Shown here: positions 8,846 through 17,743 of the stretch, in pieces
Numbering within the stretch: the stretch's first letter is position 1
Layout: every line of letters starts with the position of its first letter
Assembly (NCBI GenBank): GCA_024742475.1
Contig: JANSYI010000033.1
Span: 38,355 to 102,354 of the forward strand
From: a bacterium
GTDB taxonomy: Bacteria; Myxococcota_A; Polyangia; Nannocystales; Nannocystaceae
Direction: 5' to 3'
DNA length: 64,000 bases
Position numbers and translations under genes: made by a program
The notes under the pieces: generated by a model
The model's input: only the letters and a program-made list of their open reading frames with translations
Database searches by the model: none
What the model was told of the DNA's origin: nothing

Positions 8846-9685
8846 GTGGCCAAGGATCTGCTGCTTCGCGAGCATCGGGACGGGGTGACGACCCTGACCA
8901 TGAACAACCCCGACCGCCTCAACGGCTGGACGGTCTCCATGCTCGAGGCGCTCGGTGCGGCGCTGCGCGAGGCGGACCGCGACGAGGAGACCAAGGTCAT
9001 CGTGCTCACGGGCACGGGCCGCTACTACTGCGCGGGCGTCAACCTCGGCGGCACGCTGAAGCTGGACCACCCCGCATCGCTGTATCGCTTCGTGCTCGAG
9101 CACAACGAGGAGCTGTTCGACCAGTTCCTGCGCTTGCGAACGCCGATCCTCATCGCCGCCAACGGCCCGGCGATCGGAGCCAGCGTGACGTCGGCAACGC
9201 TGTGCGACGGCATCGTGGCGTCCGAGAACGCCACCTTCTCCACCCCCTTCGCGGCCCTGCGCGTCCCGGCCGAGGGCTGCTCGAGCGAGACGTTTCCCAA
9301 GCTGCTCGGCGAGGAGGCCGCCCACCGCATGCTCGGGCCCGAGGGGTGGAAGCCCACAGCCGCCGAGGCGGCCGAGATCGGCCTGGTGCAGTGGGTCGTC
9401 CCGCCAGAGGAGCTGATGTCCAAGGCCCACAGCATCGCGCAGCAGTGGATCGAAGAGGGGCACACGCGCACCTACCCGGCGGGCTTCACCCGTGCCGAGC
9501 TCGAGGCGATCAACGCACGCGAGTCGAAGGTGCTGGCCAAGGCCTTCTTGAGCCCGCCGTTCCTCATGGCGCAGTACGAGTTCCTGTGGGGCAAGGGCAA
9601 GCGGCAAACCGCCCTGCTCTTCCTCGGGCTCGCCAAGACCCACCGCGCCTGGAAGCACCTGCTGCCCCCCGAAGCACGCACCTGA
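8846..9685 (+). CDS. Delta3,delta2-enoyl-CoA isomerase-like crotonase
   Basis: A 279-residue member of the crotonase fold. The oxyanion-hole stretches CAGVNLGG and GPAIGASVTSATLCD are present. The PAEGCSSETFPKLLG segment matches the catalytic-Glu motif (PEGCSS-x-FP) of ECI2/PECI-type isomerases, which shift double bonds during beta-oxidation of unsaturated fatty acids, so I favour isomerase over hydratase. GTG start at 8846 is supported by the upstream TACCCT box. No partner beta-oxidation genes lie next to it; the following gene is an unrelated protease. Confidence 0.8.
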   Translation: MAKDLLLREHRDGVTTLTMNNPDRLNGWTVSMLEALGAALREADRDEETKVIVLTGTGRYYCAGVNLGGTLKLDHPASLYRFVLEHNEELFDQFLRLRTPILIAANGPAIGASVTSATLCDGIVASENATFSTPFAALRVPAEGCSSETFPKLLGEEAAHRMLGPEGWKPTAAEAAEIGLVQWVVPPEELMSKAHSIAQQWIEEGHTRTYPAGFTRAELEAINARESKVLAKAFLSPPFLMAQYEFLWGKGKRQTALLFLGLAKTHRAWKHLLPPEART

Positions 9686-9731
9686 GCGGCGTGCGGCTGC
9701 GCTGCGCATGGCGAGCGAAGCCAAGGCCCTG

Positions 9732-9737
9732 TAGCCT
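9732..9737 (+). promoter_or_regulatory. -10-like hexamer TAGCCT
   Basis: TAGCCT ends 6 nt before the ATG at 9744, predicting a leaderless or nearly leaderless mRNA for the secreted protease. Confidence 0.45.
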
Positions 9738-9743
9738 CGACCC

Positions 9744-11132
9744 ATGGTGACGGCCGCGATGCTCTTGCTGTTGGCGGGCGCGCTCGCCGTGCCCTCGCCC
9801 GAACCGCTCCCGGTGATCGGTGGCGACGTCGCCGAGGACTGCGAGTGGCCCGCCACCGTCTTGATGGCCGGGTGCAGCGGCACGCTCGTGCATCCCGAGA
9901 TCGTGATGTACGCGGCCCACTGTCCCAACGCGGGCAGCGTTCGGTTCGGCACCACCGGCGGCGAGCGCAGCGTCTCCACCACCGCATGTCGGCGCGCGCC
10001 CGAGTATCCGCAAACCGGGTTCGACTACGCGTACTGCCGGCTGGCCGAGCCGGTCACCGACGTGCCCATCGTGCCCGTCTTGATGGGGTGCGAGCGCGAC
10101 CAGCTGCCGGTCGGCAAGCCCGCGTGGCTGGTCGGTTTCGGCAACACCTCGAACCGGGGTGGAGGCTTCGGCACGAAGCGGTGGATCGAGGGCGAGGTCG
10201 CTGGCTTTCCCGCCGACGGCAAGCAGATCGGCATCTTCTACGACGACCCGAAGACCGGCATCTGCAACGGCGACTCGGGCGGCTCGGCGTACACGCAGCT
10301 CGAAGACGGCACGTGGCGCATGTTCGGCATCGCCTCGACCGTACCCGGCTCGTGCGGAGGCAGCTCGCAACACATCCCCGCCTGGGCTGCCGTCGCGTGG
10401 ATCGAGGCCGACTCCGGCATCGACATCACGCCCTGCCACGACGCCGACGGAGCGTGGAATCCCGGACCGGACTGCGGCGGATTTCCGACCGCGCCAGGCA
10501 GTGACAACGGCCTGAGCTGGAACAGCGGCTGCGGCCCAGGACCGCTCGGCGACGACGCGGCGACGTGTGGGGCGCCCGCGGGTGAGCCCCAAGACCTGCA
10601 GGCCCCGACCGTCTCGTTCGTCACCCCGACCACGGGCCCCTACCCCGGCCCGGCGCTCGACACCGACATCGAGCTCGACGTCAGCGACGACACGGGCATT
10701 CTCGACGTCACCGTCACGTTCGCCGACGAGGTGCAGGCGGTCTTCGAGGCGCCGCCCTACCGCATCCCCAATGTAGTCTTTCCCGAGGGCACCTGGGAGA
10801 TCACCGCGCGCGCGCGTGACTGGTCGGGCAACCTCACCGAGCAGAGCGTCACCCTCGATGTGGGGGCGGAGGTCGGCGGCAGCACGGGTGAGGCCGGCGG
10901 CAGCACGAGCGAGGTTCCCCACGACACCAGCGGGGGGACCGACGCAGGGCTGACGAACGACGGGTCCTCGGCGAGCGGCGACGCCTCCACGGGGATGGAT
11001 GCATCGACGGGAGACGGTGCGCCCATGGCCGACGAGACCAGCGACGACGGCTGCGGCTGCAGGCAGTCCACCCCCACGCACGCACCCCTCCTGCTCTTGC
11101 TCGCGCTGGGCCTGCGCCGCCGGAGCCGCTAG
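9744..11132 (+). CDS. Secreted trypsin-like serine protease with MYXO-CTERM-like tail
   Basis: A 462-residue S1-family protease. The signal peptide (about 1-16) is followed by an IGG mature-end motif (25-27), AAHC with His 59, FDYAYC with Asp 94, and GDSGG with Ser 178, so the triad is complete. Next comes a beta-sandwich-like region (about 285-375) resembling the Ig-like segments of myxobacterial surface proteins, then a Gly/Ser/Thr/Asp-rich linker. The end is a GCGCRQ cysteine motif, a Leu-rich helix and a terminal RRRSR, the tripartite MYXO-CTERM plan that retains proteins at the surface through myxosortase processing. It ends convergently with the GST gene, overlapping by 4 nt. Confidence 0.88.
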   Translation: MVTAAMLLLLAGALAVPSPEPLPVIGGDVAEDCEWPATVLMAGCSGTLVHPEIVMYAAHCPNAGSVRFGTTGGERSVSTTACRRAPEYPQTGFDYAYCRLAEPVTDVPIVPVLMGCERDQLPVGKPAWLVGFGNTSNRGGGFGTKRWIEGEVAGFPADGKQIGIFYDDPKTGICNGDSGGSAYTQLEDGTWRMFGIASTVPGSCGGSSQHIPAWAAVAWIEADSGIDITPCHDADGAWNPGPDCGGFPTAPGSDNGLSWNSGCGPGPLGDDAATCGAPAGEPQDLQAPTVSFVTPTTGPYPGPALDTDIELDVSDDTGILDVTVTFADEVQAVFEAPPYRIPNVVFPEGTWEITARARDWSGNLTEQSVTLDVGAEVGGSTGEAGGSTSEVPHDTSGGTDAGLTNDGSSASGDASTGMDASTGDGAPMADETSDDGCGCRQSTPTHAPLLLLLALGLRRRSR

Positions 11133-11965
11133 AAGTCGTCGGCGCTGTGGCGCTCAGGCACGCGCTCGGCTTCATCGCCCCAGACGCGGTTGACCCTGCG
11201 GCCGCGCTGCACGGCGGGCCGCTCGCTGATCTGGTCGACCCAGCGTCGCACGTTCGTGTACTCGTGCACCGCGAGGAACTCGGCCGCGTCGTAGACGGCC
11301 CCGCTGAGCACCCCCGCGTACCACGGGAACGCTGCGATGTCGGCGATGGAGTAGTCGCCCGCGAGGTACTCGTGGTCGGACAGGCGCGTGTCGAGCAGAT
11401 GGAGCTGTCGCTTGACCTCCATCGTGTAGCGGTTGATCGGATACTCGAGCTTCTGCGGCGCGTAGGCGTAGAAGTGGCCGAAGCCCCCCCCGAGGAAGGG
11501 GCCCGCGCCCATCTGCCAAAACAGCCAGTTGAGCGCCTCGGTTCGCGCAGCGCGGCCCTCGGGCAAGAAGGCGCCAAACTTCTCGGCGAGGTAGAGCAGG
11601 ATCGACCCCGACTCGAACACCCGCTGCGGCGGGTCTTCGCTGCGGTCGAGCAGCGCGGGAATCTTGGAGTTGGGGTTGACCTCGACGAAGCCGCTGCTGA
11701 ACTGCTCGCCCTCCATGATGTTGATGACCCACGCGTCGTACTCGGCCGCAGAGTGACCCGCCTCGAGCAGCTCTTCGAACATCACGGTGGCCTTCACGCC
11801 GTTGGGGGTGGCCAGCGAGTACAGCTGGAAGGGGTGCTCCCCGACCGGCAGCTCCTTGTCGTGGGTCGCCCCGCTCGTCGGCCGGTTGATCTTGGAGAAC
11901 TTGTTCTCCTCTGAGGCGCTGGGGGACCAGACTTTGGGAGGTGTGTAGACGTTCGACTCGGACAT
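11129..11965 (-). CDS. yghU: GSH-dependent disulfide-bond oxidoreductase, YghU-type GST
   Basis: A 278-residue cytoplasmic glutathione transferase. The N-terminal thioredoxin-like domain has TPNGVKATVMFEELL and the NPNSKIPALLD cis-Pro loop, followed by ESGSILLYLAEKFG, the GSH gamma-Glu binding motif. The all-helical C-terminal domain contains YAPQKLEYPINRY and GDYSIADIAAFPWY. The N-terminal YTPPKVW extension and PTSGATHDKELPVGEHPFQLYSLATPNG region are characteristic of YghU, which reduces disulfides with two bound GSH. The ATG at 11965 has a GGAG ribosome site just upstream and gives nearly the family length (about 288). Confidence 0.88.
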   Translation of the reverse strand: MSESNVYTPPKVWSPSASEENKFSKINRPTSGATHDKELPVGEHPFQLYSLATPNGVKATVMFEELLEAGHSAAEYDAWVINIMEGEQFSSGFVEVNPNSKIPALLDRSEDPPQRVFESGSILLYLAEKFGAFLPEGRAARTEALNWLFWQMGAGPFLGGGFGHFYAYAPQKLEYPINRYTMEVKRQLHLLDTRLSDHEYLAGDYSIADIAAFPWYAGVLSGAVYDAAEFLAVHEYTNVRRWVDQISERPAVQRGRRVNRVWGDEAERVPERHSADDF

Positions 11966-12027
11966 CGCTCGCTCCGTTGGTCGGGATTCGGCGCAGGGAC
12001 GCCGATTGTTACGCATCAGCGGTGCAG

Positions 12028-13053
12028 CTAGAGCGGGCCGTGCCGCCGCTCCCACACCGACTTCTGGCGCGCGTCGACCTCGGCGGTGGCCGCGGCCTTG
12101 CCCTTGACCAGGCAGGCGATCTGGTAGTCACGCAAGAAGTCGCGGAACTCCTGGGTGCCGTAGCGAGGCTTGCGCTCGGCCATGGCCTTCACGTAGCCCA
12201 GCCACATGCCAAGGCCACCCACGACGAACGGCGGCCGCGTCATGCGAAACACCGAGCTTGCGGTCATATAGGCCAGCGAGGTGCCCATGAAGTGCTGCCC
12301 GAACCCGTGGCGCATGCGGCCGGTGAGCACGCCCTTGTGGCTCGAGCCCATGGGCCGCAGGTGCACGAAGCGAAGCTCGGGCTCGTCCCAGCTGCACGCG
12401 ATCCACCCGAGCATGCGGCAGGTGTGGCAATCGATGCCGTCCCACATGACCTCGCGAACGAACCCGCCGATCTCCTCGAAGCAGGTCCGCCGATAGAACT
12501 TGGTCATGCCCACGGACATCTCGTCGCCGCACTTCTCGCTGATGAGCGGGCCGTAAGTGCGCTCGTAGTCGGGGATGGTGCTGTGCAGGTCGTGCTTGGG
12601 GTGGGCGGCGTTGTACACCGCCTCGGTGTCGCGCTCGGGAAAGTAGGGCTTGCCGCTGCACGTACCGATGCGCGGGTCGGCCTCCATCCGCTCGATGAGC
12701 GTCTCGAAGTAGCGCGGCGGCAGGTCGAGGTCGAGGTCGAGCTTGGTGATGTACTCGAAGTCGGCCGGATCGATCTGCTCCCACCCGTAGTAGAAGGTCT
12801 CGATCACGCCCGGACCGACGCTGCGGCCGCCACGGTCGGGCTTGCGCACGACCTTGATGAAGTCGTGCGCCTTCTCGTAGGCCGCGAGCAGCTCGGGCGT
12901 GGCATCGGTGGACCCATCGTCGACCACCAAGAGCAGCTTGGGCTGCACGGTCTGGGCGATCAGCGAGTCGATCGTGCGCTGCAGATACGCGGCCTCATCG
13001 CGGCAGGGGCAGATGATGAGGTAGTCGCGATTCTTGGCGTGCTTGTCGGTCAT
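12028..13053 (-). CDS. Family 2 glycosyltransferase (distal gene of three)
   Basis: The 341-residue GT-A-fold enzyme has an N-terminal nucleotide-binding stretch (LIICPCRDEAAYLQRTIDSL), VVDDGSTD, and an acidic KLDLDLDLPP segment standing where the metal-binding DxD lies. GFVREVMWDGIDCHTCRMLGW carries the catalytic-base region. No confident transmembrane span, so a cytoplasmic or peripheral glycan-assembly enzyme. ATG 13053 overlaps the upstream stop by 4 nt. With its two neighbours it forms a compact glycan-assembly operon; sugar donor and product unknown. Confidence 0.85.
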   Translation of the reverse strand: MTDKHAKNRDYLIICPCRDEAAYLQRTIDSLIAQTVQPKLLLVVDDGSTDATPELLAAYEKAHDFIKVVRKPDRGGRSVGPGVIETFYYGWEQIDPADFEYITKLDLDLDLPPRYFETLIERMEADPRIGTCSGKPYFPERDTEAVYNAAHPKHDLHSTIPDYERTYGPLISEKCGDEMSVGMTKFYRRTCFEEIGGFVREVMWDGIDCHTCRMLGWIACSWDEPELRFVHLRPMGSSHKGVLTGRMRHGFGQHFMGTSLAYMTASSVFRMTRPPFVVGGLGMWLGYVKAMAERKPRYGTQEFRDFLRDYQIACLVKGKAAATAEVDARQKSVWERRHGPL

Positions 13054-14318
13054 GGCGCGACTCCGTGGGCGCGTGCGATCGATTCGCCGATGCGGCCGAC
13101 GTTGAGGGCCAGGTCGAACTCTTCGACGACCCGGTCTCGGCCGCCGCGGGCGAGCCGGTCTCGCGTCTCATCGTCGCGAAGCATGCGGGTGATCGCGGTG
13201 GAGAGCTCGGTCACCGACTCGGGCGCGACCAAGAGCCCGCTGCCCTCGTGCCGGACGAGCTCGCGAATCGACGGGATGTCACCGGCGATCACGGGCACAC
13301 CCGAGGCCATCGCCTCCATGAGCACCACGGGGATGCCGTCGCGGTCGCCCGACTTGGCGATGCGACACGGCAGCACGAACAGGTCGGCGGCCTGCAGGCG
13401 CTCGCGGACCTCGTGGTTGGGCACGGCCCCGGTGAACTCGACCCGGTCTTGCAGCTTCAGCGCGTCGCGGAGCGACTCGAGGGCCTGCGCCTCTTCGCCG
13501 CCGCCCATGATGGTGCACTGGAAAGCGGGCATGTCGGCGGGCTGCTTTGCCAGGGCATGCAGGAGCAGGTCGAAGCCCTTCTTCTCGATGAGCCGGCCGA
13601 CCGTGACGATGCGGATCGGCCCGGGCGGCCGCGACGCGGGAGGGCTGAACTCGGAGACGTCGACGCCGCAGCGCACCACGGGCAGGCGGTGCTCGTCGAG
13701 CTCGCGCGCGCCCGAGTCGCGCAGGAGTTCTTGATAGAAGCGCTGATGCCACTGGCTGATGCAGGCGCAAAAGGCCGCCCGCTTCAGCTTGGTCTTCAGC
13801 AGCGTGCGCTGGCTGAAGATGTCGACGGCGTGTCCGGTGAAGCTGAACGGCACCCCCAGCTGGCTCGCCAGCAGCATGGCGACCGAGGCGGGCACGTGCG
13901 CCATGTGGGCGTGGACGTGCTCGACCTCGTGTTTGCGCGCCTTTTGTGCGGCGCCGAGCACACCCAGCGCCTGCCACACGAGCTTGGCGCGGCGCAGCCC
14001 CGAGATGTCATCGCCGCCCAGCGCCAGCTTGCCTGCGAGTCCGAGCGTGCGCAGCGTGCTGCGAGGGTGCCGGGTCGCCTCGGCGGCCGCGGCGGCGAGC
14101 ATGGTGCCCACGCCGCGATAGAGCACCTCGGCCTCGGCGGCGAGCTGCTCGAGCGTGGCGCTGCCCAGGTCGCGCTCGGGGGGGCGAATCGACAGCGCGC
14201 TCACGTCCCACCCCGCCGCGCGCAGGCCGAGCAGCTCGCGGTAGACGAAGGTCTCCGAGCGCTTGGGCAGCATCGCCGCCACGTACATGACCTTGGGAAG
14301 CGTCCTCGTGGTGGGCAT
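13050..14318 (-). CDS. GT4-type (GT-B) glycosyltransferase
   Basis: A 422-residue GT-B glycosyltransferase. The N-domain starts VMYVAAMLPKRSETFVYREL, with the LPKRSETF acceptor-side motif typical of colanic-acid WcaL-like enzymes. EHVHAHMAHVP follows. The C-domain has TVGRLIEKKGFDLL and the donor-binding DGIPVVLMEAMASGVPVIAG (EX7E) motif. ATG 14318 overlaps the preceding gene by ATGA. Probably adds a sugar to a lipid-linked exopolysaccharide intermediate, inferred from relatives. Confidence 0.88.
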   Translation of the reverse strand: MPTTRTLPKVMYVAAMLPKRSETFVYRELLGLRAAGWDVSALSIRPPERDLGSATLEQLAAEAEVLYRGVGTMLAAAAAEATRHPRSTLRTLGLAGKLALGGDDISGLRRAKLVWQALGVLGAAQKARKHEVEHVHAHMAHVPASVAMLLASQLGVPFSFTGHAVDIFSQRTLLKTKLKRAAFCACISQWHQRFYQELLRDSGARELDEHRLPVVRCGVDVSEFSPPASRPPGPIRIVTVGRLIEKKGFDLLLHALAKQPADMPAFQCTIMGGGEEAQALESLRDALKLQDRVEFTGAVPNHEVRERLQAADLFVLPCRIAKSGDRDGIPVVLMEAMASGVPVIAGDIPSIRELVRHEGSGLLVAPESVTELSTAITRMLRDDETRDRLARGGRDRVVEEFDLALNVGRIGESIARAHGVAP

Positions 14319-15346
14319 CAGGATCCGGCGCCTTTGTACTCGATGAGCGTGCCCTGCTGGTTGCGCACGCGGTTCCAGGCGTACTTGAGCATGCCCGCCG
14401 CCTGGGGAAACTTGCTGGCCACGGCCGAGAGCGCAAAGATTCGCGACTCCTCCGCCGTGAAGCCTCGTCCGCGGGCGTAGCGGTAGACCTTGAGCAGCAG
14501 CGCGGGATAGGCACCCAGCCCCAGCATGCTCAGCCCGCCCGACATGGGCGCAAAGGGCAGGCTCACCGCCGGGGGTCCAAACGCCCAACCCAGGGTCGAG
14601 ACGACCTCCTTCTTGCGGTAGCCATCCTGCGCGCCGTGAATCGCATAGCCCTCGGCCCACGCGTAGCCGCATCGCTTGGCGCGCTGCCACCACTGGGACG
14701 CGTTGGTCATCGCCGCGTCGTGCAGGGTCATCTCGGCATCGATGCGCTCGATGGTCCAGCCGGCTCTGCGCATGCGCAGGCACATCTCGGGCTCCTCGCC
14801 GGCGATGAGGTCGTCGCGGTAGCCCCCGACCTCTTGAAACGCCCGCACGCGGATGAGCGCGTCGCCGCCACACGCGTCGGCCAGCCCGATGGGCGTGTCC
14901 CACTCGATGTCGCAGAGCTTGTTGTAGATCGATCGCTCCGGATAGCGCTCGCGCCGACGACCGCAGACGACCGCGCGCCTGGGGTCGGCACGAATCGCAT
15001 CGAGCGCGGTGAGGATCCAGTGGGGGTCGAGCTCGCAGTCGCCGTCGACGAACTGAATGAACGCGGTCTCGGGCGCCTTGGCGAGCAGACGCTTCGCGCC
15101 CGCGTTGCGAGCCCGCGCCGCGGTGAACTTGGTGGACGTGTCGAGGTCGTGCACGTCGGCGCCCATGGCCTGGGCCATCTCGACGCTGCCGTCGGTGGAG
15201 CCCGAGTCGACGTAGACGACGTTGACCAGGCGGCCGGGGCCATCGGGTGCCTCGAGCATGGACGCGAGGCAGCGACGCAGCCGCTCGCCTTCGTTGCGAC
15301 CGATCACGACCGCGCCGACGTGGGTGGGAGGCTGCTTCGACGTCAT
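14318..15346 (-). CDS. Family 2 glycosyltransferase (first gene of three)
   Basis: A 342-residue GT-A enzyme: GAVVIGRNEGERLRRCL, VYVDSGSTDGS, FVDGDCELD (metal DxD) and GEEPEMCLRMRRAGW (ED-type catalytic region). A hydrophobic stretch near 265-290 suggests membrane association. The ATG at 15346 follows a 90-nt spacer holding a short palindrome at 15360-15373. It opens the operon ending at 12028. Confidence 0.85.
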   Translation of the reverse strand: MTSKQPPTHVGAVVIGRNEGERLRRCLASMLEAPDGPGRLVNVVYVDSGSTDGSVEMAQAMGADVHDLDTSTKFTAARARNAGAKRLLAKAPETAFIQFVDGDCELDPHWILTALDAIRADPRRAVVCGRRRERYPERSIYNKLCDIEWDTPIGLADACGGDALIRVRAFQEVGGYRDDLIAGEEPEMCLRMRRAGWTIERIDAEMTLHDAAMTNASQWWQRAKRCGYAWAEGYAIHGAQDGYRKKEVVSTLGWAFGPPAVSLPFAPMSGGLSMLGLGAYPALLLKVYRYARGRGFTAEESRIFALSAVASKFPQAAGMLKYAWNRVRNQQGTLIEYKGAGS

Positions 15347-15359
15347 CGAGCTTGCATCG

Positions 15360-15373
15360 GATGCTCAAGCATC
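15360..15373. promoter_or_regulatory. Short palindrome upstream of the glycosyltransferase operon
   Basis: GATGCT and AGCATC flank a CA centre, 14 nt upstream of the first operon ATG. It could be an operator or chance; neighbouring copies of CATCGG add to the local symmetry. Confidence 0.25.
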
Positions 15374-15436
15374 GGCTCGGCGATGTCAACCGAGCGCCGA
15401 TGTCTGTCCGCTCGGTACAGGACGCCCGGCCGAGTG

Positions 15437-16192
15437 TCAGCCGTCGCCGGGCTCGGTCAGCTGCGCGTACCGAAGTGCTCGGGCCTTGCGGACTCGCTTC
15501 TTCGAGATGTCGACGCCCACGGCGTGCAGGCCGTGGTGGTTGGCGACCGCGAGGATGGTGCCCCGGCCGCAGAAGGGGTCGACGACGGTGGTGATCGTCT
15601 CGAGCCGGCACAGAAACGAACACACCGCCTCGGCCGCGCTGCTCGGCATCGCCCGAGACCACGTCATCACGCCAAGCCCATCGATCACGTCCGGGCTGGC
15701 CAGCGACGGCGGCACACCGCGGGCGGCGGAGAAGCACTGCAGGTGACCGTAGGCGGGACGACCGAAGGTGCGCAGGCCCGGCCGAACGCGGCAGACGATC
15801 TTGTGCCAGACGCAGCGGCTGCCCGCCGCCGCCGCCCCACGATGCACCAGGTATCCCTTGTCGACCCAGAACCCCTCGCGCTTGACGTCCGTCTGATAGA
15901 AGACACAAACACCCTGCGGGTGCACGGCCCGGCAACACGTCGCGACGGTGTCGGAGAACCACGCCGACCAGGCGTCGAGCGACATCCCGGGAAACTCGGA
16001 CACGTCGGGTAGCGACGTCACCAGGGCATGCTCGGGCCCGAGGTCCTGCTCGGCGAGCCAGCCCAACCCGTCGCCGACGATCACTTCACGCTCCGGCACC
16101 ACGCAGGGCGCGAGCGTGACGCGAAAACCCTCCGACAGCCAGCGCGCCGAGTACGCGCGGGCGCGAAGAGTGCGGTAGCCTGCCGGCTCCAT
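15437..16192 (-). CDS. SAM-dependent methyltransferase-like protein of unknown target
   Basis: A 251-residue protein. Near the C-terminus VDPFCGRGTILAVANHHG and AVGVDISKKRV form a Rossmann SAM-binding site close to the DPF-x-G-x-GT motif of amino-type DNA/RNA methyltransferases. Upstream, SLPDVSEFP occupies the place of their catalytic loop, and YQTDVKREGFWVDK follows. I do not recognise a named family. The ATG at 16192 overlaps by two bases the ATG (16191) of the divergent cyclophilin gene. GTG codons at 16099-16102 are shorter alternatives. No restriction enzyme gene is adjacent. Confidence 0.6.
   Translation of the reverse strand: MEPAGYRTLRARAYSARWLSEGFRVTLAPCVVPEREVIVGDGLGWLAEQDLGPEHALVTSLPDVSEFPGMSLDAWSAWFSDTVATCCRAVHPQGVCVFYQTDVKREGFWVDKGYLVHRGAAAAGSRCVWHKIVCRVRPGLRTFGRPAYGHLQCFSAARGVPPSLASPDVIDGLGVMTWSRAMPSSAAEAVCSFLCRLETITTVVDPFCGRGTILAVANHHGLHAVGVDISKKRVRKARALRYAQLTEPGDG
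16176..16181 (+). promoter_or_regulatory. -10-like hexamer TAGCCT
   Basis: TAGCCT ends 9 nt before the cyclophilin ATG at 16191 and lies inside the 5' end of the divergent methyltransferase-like gene. Confidence 0.35.
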
Positions 16193-16961
16193 GCGCGGCG
16201 CCCGTCCACTCGTCTTCTCTCTGCTCGTCCTCGGCGCCTGTGATGGCGAGAGCGACGACTCCACGGGCACCGACGGCGCGACGACGGCGCAGTCGACCTC
16301 GAGCACCGGGATGACGAGCCCGTCCACCTCCGGGCTACCCACGGCCAGCACCAGCGGCGCCGCGAGCACGTCATCGAGCGACGACGACGCGACCTCCTCC
16401 CCGCCCATCATCGAGGACTTCGGCGGCGGGGCCAGCACGACCTCGACGACCGGCGGGTCGAGCGGCTTCGTGGTCATGGAGACCTCGATGGGTACGATCA
16501 CGCTCGAGCTGTTCAGCGACGACGCCCCGATCACGGTGGCCAACTTCGTCGCGTACATCGACGCGGGCTTCTACGACGGCACCGACGGCATGGGCGCCAC
16601 GATCTTTCACCGGGTCATCCCCGGCTTCGTCATTCAAGGCGGCGGCCTCACCGAGTCGCTCGATGGCAAGAACACGATGCCCGCCATCGTCAACGAGCAC
16701 GGCGTCAGCGGGCTGCTCAATACGCGCGGCACGCTCTCGATGGCGCGTACCAGCGACCCCGACTCGGCGACGTCGCAGTTCTTCGTCAACCTGGTCGACA
16801 ACGCCGGGCTCGATCGCGGAGACGGCTACGCCGTGTTTGCCCAGGTCACCGAGGGCATGGACGTCGTCGACGCCATCGCGCAGGTCCCCACGACCGACTC
16901 CCCGCCCTTCTCCGACGTCCCGGTCGATCCGATCACCATCACGAGCGTGACGCTCGAATGA
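16191..16961 (+). CDS. Cyclophilin-type peptidyl-prolyl isomerase lipoprotein
   Basis: A 256-residue envelope PPIase. The signal ends in a VLGAC lipobox (Cys about 17), followed by a Ser/Thr/Gly-rich linker to about residue 90. The cyclophilin domain (about 97-256) shows IFHRVIPGFVIQGGG with catalytic Arg, DSATSQFFVN and YAVFAQVTEGMDVV. Length of the domain matches short bacterial cyclophilins. The start at 16191 gives a perfect lipoprotein signal. It overlaps the following crotonase by ATGA. Confidence 0.92.
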   Translation: MRGARPLVFSLLVLGACDGESDDSTGTDGATTAQSTSSTGMTSPSTSGLPTASTSGAASTSSSDDDATSSPPIIEDFGGGASTTSTTGGSSGFVVMETSMGTITLELFSDDAPITVANFVAYIDAGFYDGTDGMGATIFHRVIPGFVIQGGGLTESLDGKNTMPAIVNEHGVSGLLNTRGTLSMARTSDPDSATSQFFVNLVDNAGLDRGDGYAVFAQVTEGMDVVDAIAQVPTTDSPPFSDVPVDPITITSVTLE

Positions 16962-17719
16962 TCCGCGTCGAGACAGACGCGCCGATCGTCACCGTCGTCC
17001 TCGACCGCCCGAAGCGACGCAACGCGATCGACCACGCCACCGCGGACGCGCTCGCCGACGCGTTCGAGGCGTTCGAGGCCGACGACGCGCTGCACGTTGC
17101 GGTGCTCTGGGGAGACCACGGCACGTTCTGCGCAGGCGCCGACCTCCAGGCGATCGCCGCGGGCACACCCAATCGGCTCGAGCCCGACGGGCGCGCGCCC
17201 TTGGGCGTATCACGCATGCACCTGCGCAAACCGGTCATCGCCGCGGTGTCGGGGCACGCGGTCGCTGGGGGCCTCGAGCTGGCGTGCTGGTGCGACATGC
17301 GGGTGGTCGAACGGGACGCGGTGCTCGGCGTGTTCTGTCGCCGCTTCGGCGTGCCGCTCATCGACGGGGGCACGGTGCGCCTGCCCGCGATCGTCGGACT
17401 CGGCCGTGCGCTCGACCTCATCCTCACCGGTCGCCCCGTCGACGCCGACGAAGCCCTTCGCATCGGGCTGGCCGACCGCGTGGTTGCACCAGGCGCGGCG
17501 CGGTCCGAAGCCGAGGCGCTCGCACGCACCATCGCAGCGTTCCCGCAGACGTGCGTTCGCAGCGACCGCGCGTCGGTCTACGCCTGCCTCGGGCGCTCCC
17601 AAGACGAAGCCCTGGCGGTCGAGTTCGAGCACGGTAGTGAGGCCATCGCCTCGCCGGACCTCGTCGACGGTGCGCGCGCGTTCGATGCCGGCAAGGGCCG
17701 AAGCGGACGCTTCGACTGA
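16958..17719 (+). CDS. Enoyl-CoA hydratase/isomerase family protein
   Basis: A 253-residue crotonase. RPKRRNAI, CAGADLQAI (oxyanion hole) and SGHAVAGGLELACWCDMRV are conserved. The usual second catalytic Glu position reads GVPLIDGG, without an obvious Glu, so hydratase activity is doubtful and the substrate is unknown (EchA-like). ATGA overlap with the cyclophilin gene suggests co-transcription, though the functions are unrelated. Confidence 0.82.
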   Translation: MIRVETDAPIVTVVLDRPKRRNAIDHATADALADAFEAFEADDALHVAVLWGDHGTFCAGADLQAIAAGTPNRLEPDGRAPLGVSRMHLRKPVIAAVSGHAVAGGLELACWCDMRVVERDAVLGVFCRRFGVPLIDGGTVRLPAIVGLGRALDLILTGRPVDADEALRIGLADRVVAPGAARSEAEALARTIAAFPQTCVRSDRASVYACLGRSQDEALAVEFEHGSEAIASPDLVDGARAFDAGKGRSGRFD

Positions 17720-17743
17720 CGCGGCGTGCTACGACTGCTCTGC

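Noticed and set aside
13050..15962. A 970-codon minus-strand open frame over two glycosyltransferase genes
   Set aside because: Only its last 422 codons show GT-B motifs; the remainder is out of frame with the GT2 gene at 14318-15346.
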